A stretch of 6,921 nt of DNA from assembly GCA_035361075.1 (NCBI GenBank), contig DAOSBX010000066.1, positions 1 to 6,921 of the forward strand, given 5' to 3'. The position numbers and the translations under genes are program-made. Below are positions 1-4,135 of this stretch, piece by piece. The stretch is from Candidatus Hydrogenedens sp. GTDB lineage: Bacteria; Hydrogenedentota; Hydrogenedentia; Hydrogenedentales; Hydrogenedentaceae. Below the pieces are notes generated by a model. That model was not told the origin of the DNA. It worked only from the letters and a program-made list of their open reading frames with translations, and did not search any database. Position 1 is the first letter of the stretch. Each line of letters begins with the position of its first letter.

Positions 1-55
1 CATGGGTGGCTACCATCCCTGCCCCGATGGCGAAGACGGCTACTGCCCAGGATAA
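1..55 (+). CDS. C-terminal tail of an upstream gene, probably a secreted modular protein (partial)
   Basis: Only the end of this gene is inside the window: codons from base 2 read MGGYHPCPDGEDGYCPG, then TAA at 53-55. The gene enters from the left, so the internal ATG at 2-4 need not be a start. I assign the frame because the tail matches, in order, the end of the 763-residue protein at 1352-3643 (NGYQICP, then SEDHYCP, then a near-immediate stop) and that protein's earlier GTEDGYAPG segment. The shared pattern is aromatic-x-x-CP, a short acidic stretch, ED-x-Y-CP, stop. By analogy the missing part should contain the ELLRxIQxFN helix just upstream and belong to an exported protein. A longer ATG reading frame at 6-251 overlaps this tail in another phase and has no recognisable content, so I reject it. 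Function is unknown. Confidence 0.6.
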   Translation, partial: MGGYHPCPDGEDGYCPG

Positions 56-632
56 GTACAGCGATAAAATTCATAAATACAATTCATTTTTTGATAACAG
101 CATCCAATCAATATTGTCTATTCCACTTCTTTATAAAAAACATAAGCCCTCTTATCTATGTAAAATAAACCATATTTGCACATACACCAAAAAATTCTGT
201 TACCACCGAGGCAGACTTATCCCTCTCCCTCATAGCATCTGCTCCAATTAAGGCATTAAACGACTTTGATTAAATTAAGGTGAACCTATCTGTTTCTTTT
301 CATCAAGACAATGTACTACATTTACCTATGTAAACACAGTCAGATATGTTTACGCTACAAAATAATAACAAGAACGTCTTTGCTAATGAATAGAAAGATG
401 ACAGCAAAATCATCGTTTTATAATAGGAAAAATCATTTTTGAAAGAGTAGGCTATTTAAAAATTATCGTTGGTACCTTCGGTAATCTATTCTATATGTTC
501 TGCCCATTTTTTATACGAATAATTGTGTCTTTCATTTCGCCTGTTTCGTCTATGCCACATGCCTTCTTTGTCTTTTTATCCCGTTGTTTAAAACGAGCAT
601 CTGAAAATACAGATTATTAAAATAAAAGGGTG

Positions 633-648
633 TATAATTATATATAAT
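633..648 (+). promoter_or_regulatory. Candidate -10 elements for the trmB operon
   Basis: Two perfect TATAAT hexamers lie at 633-638 and 643-648, 37 and 47 bases before the trmB start. Neither has a convincing TTGACA-like -35 box at 16-18 bases upstream. In such A+T-rich DNA the hexamers may be chance, so this is a weak call resting on position alone. Confidence 0.25.
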
Positions 649-670
649 GAATATAGATAAATATCTTATA

Positions 671-677
671 GAGGTGA
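671..677 (+). promoter_or_regulatory. Ribosome binding site that decides the TTG start of trmB
   Basis: GAGGTGA lies seven bases before TTG at 685-687. It is a near-ideal Shine-Dalgarno sequence at normal spacing. The trmB frame has a TAA at 658-660 and no other start codon between that stop and 685, so this site fixes the TTG as the start. Confidence 0.75.
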
Positions 678-684
678 ACAACCC

Positions 685-1341
685 TTGAGAATCCATCAGC
701 ATGTAAATCCGTTGAATAAGAAATATCAGGTTATTCCTCCGATACCTTCATGGTCTGAGGTATACGCGGAATCTTTTCTACCTCTCCATCTTGATTTGGG
801 TTCTGCAAGTGGCAAATTTTTACTTCAATTGGCACAAAAAAATAAAGACTGGAATTACTTAGGTCTGGAAATACGACAACCATTAGTAGAGCGAGCCAAC
901 CGCTGGAAAGATGATGTAGGGCTTACCAATCTTTACTTCTTTTTCGGTCATGCACATATTGTTTTGCAACCTCTTCTTGAAAGTTTACCTATTGGTGTTT
1001 TGCACATGGTTAGCATTAACTTTCCCGACCCATGGTTCAAAAGACGCCATCATAAGCGGAGATTGGTTACCCCAGAATTAGTAGAAATGTTAGCATCCTA
1101 TTTACAGCCTCACGGGAAGGTTTTTATCCAAACTGATGTTAAAGAATTAAGTATGAATATATGTGATGTTTTCATTAATAGCCCTCATTTCCAAATTGTA
1201 GATGCACAGACACAACAAAATCCGTTCGGCATCCCGACAGAACGAGAATTATCTGTGACACGATTAGGTCGTTATATATATAGAACTATTTTAGAACGAG
1301 AATCTGAAAATTCAAAAGAAATCAACCCTCATAATAATTAG
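685..1341 (+). CDS. trmB: tRNA (guanine(46)-N7)-methyltransferase TrmB
   Basis: TrmB transfers a methyl group from S-adenosylmethionine to N7 of guanosine 46 in the tRNA variable loop, in the cytoplasm. The 218-residue protein has the family layout. A glycine-rich SAM-binding motif DLGSASG lies at residues 37-43 and GLEIR at 60-64. The hallmark FPDPWFKRRHHKRRL at 113-127 holds the catalytic-region Asp115 and the basic tRNA-contact cluster. The C-terminal PTERE at 184-188 is followed by TRLGRYIYRTIL. Length is normal for the short bacterial form. Start: TTG at 685, fixed by GAGGTGA upstream and by the N-terminal HQHVNPLNKKYQ, which from memory is conserved in cyanobacterial-type TrmB. The usual second glycine-rich position of motif I is Ser/Ala here (GSASG), a mild variant. 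The stop TAG at 1339-1341 lies 10 bases before the next start, with that gene's AGGA inside the overlap, so co-transcription is likely. The family assignment is secure; substrate position follows from the family. Confidence 0.95.
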   Translation: MRIHQHVNPLNKKYQVIPPIPSWSEVYAESFLPLHLDLGSASGKFLLQLAQKNKDWNYLGLEIRQPLVERANRWKDDVGLTNLYFFFGHAHIVLQPLLESLPIGVLHMVSINFPDPWFKRRHHKRRLVTPELVEMLASYLQPHGKVFIQTDVKELSMNICDVFINSPHFQIVDAQTQQNPFGIPTERELSVTRLGRYIYRTILERESENSKEINPHNN

Positions 1342-1343
1342 GA
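1340..1343 (+). promoter_or_regulatory. Ribosome binding site overlapping the trmB stop codon
   Basis: AGGA at 1340-1343 shares its first two bases with the trmB TAG stop and lies eight bases before the ATG at 1352. Ribosomes ending trmB would stop on top of this site, so translation of the secreted-protein gene may be coupled to trmB. Confidence 0.6.
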
Positions 1344-1351
1344 CATAAAAT

Positions 1352-1423
1352 ATGAAAACTCAAAGATATTTCCTTCCCTTAATCCTTCTCTTGTTCTTCA
1401 TTGCTGTTTCCCCTTCTTTTGCT
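1352..1423 (+). other. Signal peptide coding segment
   Basis: Residues 1-24 have a basic start (K2, R5), a hydrophobic run from about residue 7 to 19, and a small-residue cleavage motif SFA before GEK. This is a type I signal peptide pattern; there is no lipobox cysteine near the cut. Confidence 0.85.
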
Positions 1424-3643
1424 GGTGAGAAAATTAAATATATGTTAACAATTCAAAGAGTCGGCGATGAAGGGATTGTCAATCCTGGTATTGGAACGTT
1501 CTATTACGATTCTGGAACTACTGTTTTTATAAATGCTCTTCCAACTTCGAACTGGGCATTTGACCACTGGGAAGGGGATGTTACAGGAACAGATTTAAAT
1601 ATTCAAGTTGTTATGAACAAACCTAAGACAATAACCGCTGTATTTGCTCCCGCACAATGGAGGTTAACCATCGAACATAGTGGCAATGCCACTGGCACAA
1701 CATTTCCCGGTCCAGGTATCTATGGGTTTCTGGACGGCAGAATTGTAGGGATTAGTTCTGGCACATCCGATGGTGTCTATTTTGGAGGCTGGACTGGCGA
1801 TGTGATAAGCAACGAAGAATTTATTCAAGTAGTTATGAACTCCGACAAGTATGTAAATGCACGATTTGCCGATACAGGATATACCCTTAATATAAATGTA
1901 ATAGGTCAGGGCGGAACAACCCCTTGGCATGGGGCACCGCACCGTTACTCTGAAGGATTAACAATATCAGTTCTATCCTATTCAACGGATTCTTCATGGC
2001 GTTTTGACCACTGGGAAGGCGATATAGGCGATAACGAACCTAAATATTATATCCTGATGGTACTTACCATGGACCAGAATCGAAATATTACCGCAGTATT
2101 CATTGAAAAACCATGGTATAGACTAACATTGGAGATTATTGGAGAAGGAAGTGTTTCTGTGAAGGAGGGGTTTAACGAACCTTTGAACCTATCAACAGGG
2201 ATTCATGAATTAGATTTTGCTGAATGGACATTTATCCGCTGTGAGAGAACGGAAACAACTCCAGGCTGGAAATTCCTCCGATGGGAAGGTGATTTTGGTG
2301 ATACCTTACCTACATACCCAAAATGTTCCTTTTCTATGGATAAAAACCGATATGTCCGCTGTGTTTTTACAAACCTCACACAGGTACCCAATATAATAGG
2401 GACACCCCAAAATATCGCAGAAACAACCATAATTGACAGAGATTTAACAGTAGGTGACATTACAGAAGTATGCAATAATGATTACCCATCTGGCTATGTT
2501 ATAGACCAAGACCCACCAGCATGGACAACAGTCGAAATAGGAAACTCCGTGTCACTCTGTGTCTCAACAGGACCCTGTACTATATCCGTACCAAATCTAA
2601 TCGGATTAACCACAGAAGAAGCAGAAAGTATAATAGAATCCGCTGGCATAATGATAGGTAATGTGACGAATCAATGTAATAATGAAATTGAAGCAGGAAT
2701 AATAATCAATCAAAATCCCCCAGCAGGAGAACAAATATACCCCGGAAATAATGTAGATATTTTAGTCTCATCAGGACCCTGCATCGAAGGAGAGGGAACC
2801 GAAGAAGGTTTTACCGAAGGATTCCCCGAAGGTGAAGGAACCCCCGAAGGCGAAGGATGTGTCTGGACCGAAACATGCCCCAACTTCGACTATGAAGGGA
2901 TACAAATTGGATACTTTGTTAGACAGGTATGGAGTGACTGCGATATTAACCAGTCCAATATCCCCGACGCATGGGAAATAGAAGTTGTTAAATACCTACT
3001 ATGCAACCCCCAGGGAATATGGGAAAACCAATTCATCTGTAAATTTATCCAGAACTACCAACAACTAAAAACAGAACCAAATTTCTATTCCTCCTATTAC
3101 CTTTTCCGACATGTCTTGACAGGACTTTTGACCATCGGAACGAACATAGATATACTGAAAAACACATTTCTACTCTCAAAAAATTATTCTCCATTTGAAT
3201 ACCCAATCAGCATATCACCATTATCGCCAACCACCGATATTGATAATGATGGATTGACCAATTATGAAGAATATCTATGGATGGTAGAACTCAATGGAAA
3301 TAAAAATGCATTTGTTCAAAATATATTCAATCCTATTCCCGTTCCCGAAATACATACCGCAGACACAAATCAAGATAACAAAATCAACTTGGGAGAACTC
3401 CTTCGTATTATCCAGTTCTTTAACTCTTCCGGATTCCATTGCGAAGAAGGAACCGAAGATGGCTACGCACCAGGTTATGACGAAAGTTTCAATTTCTCAT
3501 GCCCACGACATACCGCCGATTACTTGCCCCCTGATTGGCATATCAGCATCGAAGAAATTCTAAGAATGATTCAATTGTTCAATTCAAACGGCTATCAAAT
3601 TTGTCCCTTCATTTCCGAAGACCATTACTGCCCAATACTCTAA
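1352..3643 (+). CDS. Exported modular protein: InlB B repeats, PASTA pair, Glu/Gly linker, dockerin-like C-terminus
   Basis: This 763-residue protein has no assignable enzymatic function and is probably secreted or surface-bound. Residues 1-24 form a signal peptide (KTQR, a hydrophobic LLLFFIAV core, a likely cut after SFA). Four divergent InlB-type B repeats follow at about 31-98, 103-172, 177-250 and 257-339, each with a W-x-F-x-x-W-x-GD core and an ending like ITAVF. Two PASTA domains occupy 345-409 and 413-477. A Glu/Gly/Thr-rich linker covers 479-502. A module at 503-666 that I cannot name contains PDAWEIEVVKYLLC and the calcium-type loop DIDNDGLTNYEE at 629-640. The end, 668-763, carries two dockerin-like motifs. 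I see no active-site signature, transmembrane anchor or LPXTG motif. Cysteines are frequent in the second half, which fits disulfides outside the cytoplasm. The ATG is supported by AGGA upstream and by the signal peptide directly after it. Adhesion or matrix binding is a reasonable guess from the repeats, nothing more. Confidence 0.85.
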   Translation: MKTQRYFLPLILLLFFIAVSPSFAGEKIKYMLTIQRVGDEGIVNPGIGTFYYDSGTTVFINALPTSNWAFDHWEGDVTGTDLNIQVVMNKPKTITAVFAPAQWRLTIEHSGNATGTTFPGPGIYGFLDGRIVGISSGTSDGVYFGGWTGDVISNEEFIQVVMNSDKYVNARFADTGYTLNINVIGQGGTTPWHGAPHRYSEGLTISVLSYSTDSSWRFDHWEGDIGDNEPKYYILMVLTMDQNRNITAVFIEKPWYRLTLEIIGEGSVSVKEGFNEPLNLSTGIHELDFAEWTFIRCERTETTPGWKFLRWEGDFGDTLPTYPKCSFSMDKNRYVRCVFTNLTQVPNIIGTPQNIAETTIIDRDLTVGDITEVCNNDYPSGYVIDQDPPAWTTVEIGNSVSLCVSTGPCTISVPNLIGLTTEEAESIIESAGIMIGNVTNQCNNEIEAGIIINQNPPAGEQIYPGNNVDILVSSGPCIEGEGTEEGFTEGFPEGEGTPEGEGCVWTETCPNFDYEGIQIGYFVRQVWSDCDINQSNIPDAWEIEVVKYLLCNPQGIWENQFICKFIQNYQQLKTEPNFYSSYYLFRHVLTGLLTIGTNIDILKNTFLLSKNYSPFEYPISISPLSPTTDIDNDGLTNYEEYLWMVELNGNKNAFVQNIFNPIPVPEIHTADTNQDNKINLGELLRIIQFFNSSGFHCEEGTEDGYAPGYDESFNFSCPRHTADYLPPDWHISIEEILRMIQLFNSNGYQICPFISEDHYCPIL
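1442..2368 (+). repeat. Four divergent InlB-type B repeats in the exported protein
   Basis: Residues 31-98, 103-172, 177-250 and 257-339 share one plan: a beta strand like LTI or LTL, a glycine-rich turn, a central W-x-F-x-x-WEGD or GGWTGD, a short loop, then VMN or SMD plus a closing T-AVF-type strand. Repeats 1 and 3 keep an identical 17-base DNA stretch at 1559-1575 and 2003-2019 encoding FDHWEG, while the rest has diverged, so the duplication is old. Repeat 4 is longer and carries extra cysteines (C297, C325, C337). The fold family is found in extracellular bacterial proteins; ligands are not predictable. Confidence 0.8.
2384..2782 (+). other. Tandem cysteine-bearing PASTA domains
   Basis: Residues 345-409 and 413-477 each begin with VPN(I/L)IG, continue through a helix and a VG(D/N)(I/V)T strand, then the typical (V/I)I(D/N)Q(D/N)PPA turn, and end in V-S-(T/S)-GPC. 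Each has a Cys-Asn-Asn before the turn and a closing Gly-Pro-Cys. PASTA domains are small extracytoplasmic modules known from penicillin-binding proteins and PknB-type kinases. Here no kinase or transpeptidase is attached, so they act as structural or binding modules of a secreted protein. Confidence 0.8.
2786..2857 (+). repeat. Glu/Gly-rich interdomain linker
   Basis: Residues 479-502 are made almost only of Glu, Gly, Thr, Pro and Phe in short EGEGT, TEEGF and PEGEG units, encoded by repeated GAAGG-type DNA. The segment is highly acidic and probably unfolded. It separates the beta-rich N-terminal half from the cysteine-containing C-terminal half. Such repeats are prone to length change by slippage. 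Confidence 0.75.
3353..3640 (+). repeat. Doubled dockerin-like C-terminal motif
   Basis: Two copies follow the same order: HTAD, a loop, an ELLRIIQ or EILRMIQ helix, FNS-x-G-aromatic, a cysteine, then an acidic ED-x-Y-x-P segment. Copy 1 is residues 668-708 and copy 2 is 720-763. Copy 1 has a full EF-hand-style loop with D671, N673, D675, N679 and E682 in ligand positions. Copy 2 has one extra residue in the loop and Pro/Trp in place of ligands, so it probably does not bind calcium in the same way. Dockerin type I domains also pair two such loop-helix units, but I do not claim cohesin binding. The upstream gene ending at base 55 has the same kind of tail. Confidence 0.7.
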
Positions 3644-3730
3644 TCGTTTAAAACCTGACAACGTAATTAACAATTGAAAAATTATGATTGAACAACCCCA
3701 GATAATTTGAATATTGTCCAGTTGCGACAG

Positions 3731-4069
3731 ATTATAAATAGATGACGGTTTTAACACTTTCACTAAGCCATTAATACACAGCCCGGTATTCCGCCATATC
3801 TCATATATCACTCATTCCTCCAACGGATTTAAGAGGGTCCTTAATTTATGCGGTCATGATGACCTATCCGTTAATTCCTTTTGCTTATCGTCCGTATGCT
3901 TAACTGTAACCGCTTCACAAGAAACACTACAGTTTTCTTCAAGTACCCTAATCTTTCCCGGTTAAACTATTACCTTGACATCGGGTAATACTTAATTCCA
4001 GCCATATCCATCCCCTTCTTGATTTACAAATACTTCTTGTTTTATCTTTTCTCTTATCCCTTGATATAT
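3731..4069 (-). pseudogene. Possible decayed DUF4058-like gene
   Basis: One minus-strand frame gives protein-like sequence over about 113 codons, interrupted by four stops (3992-3994, 3962-3964, 3854-3856, 3812-3814). In reading order it shows KIKQEVFV, then GDGYGWN, stop, VLPDVKVIV, stop, PGKIRVLEEN, EAVTVKHTDDKQKELTD, stop, NPLEE, stop, and VIYEIWRNTG followed by NGLVKVLKPSS. From memory, DUF4058 proteins carry the same landmarks in the same order: an EERVYV-like strand, a PDVAVV-like segment, then EE...YLEIRD...VVTVIEVLSP. The N-terminus expected in that family (SPFPGMDPYLE-like) is missing; the relic stops near the Res gene start, as if the 5' part had been replaced. No start codon or complete gene remains. 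The stops could also mean that this is chance similarity; I judge the motif order as moderate evidence. Confidence 0.35.
3822..3872. repeat. Nested inverted repeat able to form a three-way junction
   Basis: An outer 7-base pair stem (AACGGAT at 3822-3828 with ATCCGTT at 3866-3872) encloses two further inverted repeats: TTAAG at 3829-3833 with CTTAA at 3840-3844, and GGTCAT at 3852-3857 with ATGACC at 3859-3864. All pairings are perfect. It is not followed by a T-run on the plus strand, so it does not look like an intrinsic terminator. It could be a mobile-element remnant, a structured transcript part, or chance. Confidence 0.4.
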
Positions 4070-4073
4070 TTAT

Positions 4074-4079
4074 TATAAT
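4074..4079 (+). promoter_or_regulatory. Candidate -10 element upstream of the Res gene
   Basis: TATAAT lies 57 bases before the first Res ATG. No good -35 hexamer sits at normal spacing, and the surrounding DNA is A+T-rich, so this is a weak positional call. It would place Res under its own promoter rather than reading in from the gene on the left. Confidence 0.2.
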
Positions 4080-4135
4080 ACCCCTTACAACCTGCAATTA
4101 CACAACAATTAGGATTAAAAGAACTAAAAAGATTT

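Larger units (their letters stand above)
56..684. other. Long A+T-rich intergenic region, no supportable gene
   Basis: No reading frame here has a credible start, ribosome binding site and recognisable protein content. I see no tRNA, rRNA, CRISPR array or classical hairpin-plus-T-run terminator after the upstream stop codon. The minus strand is unusually open between about 613 and 455, with one in-frame stop at 491-493, but it has no start codon and matches nothing I know; it could be a gene relic or chance. The last 60 bases are very A+T-rich and probably hold the trmB promoter. Confidence 0.5.
3644..4135. other. Intergenic region with decayed sequence, no intact gene
   Basis: Between the exported-protein gene and the Res gene there is no intact reading frame with start, ribosome binding site and known content. 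The minus strand holds a probable gene relic (about 3731-4069) and there is a nested inverted repeat at 3822-3872. I see no strong terminator after the stop at 3641-3643. Confidence 0.6.

Noticed and set aside
6..251. An 81-codon ATG reading frame at the left edge
   Set aside because: It overlaps, in another phase, the C-terminal tail ending at 53-55, which matches the tail of the exported protein. It has no ribosome binding site visible and low-complexity, unrecognisable content.
311..442. A 43-codon ATG frame on the plus strand
   Set aside because: It has no Shine-Dalgarno sequence, no recognisable motif and a composition expected from A+T-rich noncoding DNA.
579..3655. GTTTAAAAC-type strings at about 585 and 3645 as possible CRISPR or att repeats
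   Set aside because: The shared word is only about nine A+T-rich bases, occurs at scattered positions including inside the Res gene, and lacks regular spacing or flanking similarity.
3584..3811. A 75-codon minus-strand frame starting at GTG 3811 as an intact gene
   Set aside because: Its first part looks like the continuation of the stop-riddled relic upstream, and its 3' part runs into the end of the exported-protein gene. I treat only the upstream part as relic sequence.
3822..3872. Integron attC-like site, because AAC and GTT flank the inverted repeat
   Set aside because: The boxes CTCCAAC and GTTAATT each miss the RYYYAAC / GTTRRRY consensus, and the stem is continuous instead of showing separate R and L boxes. 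There is no integrase in the window.
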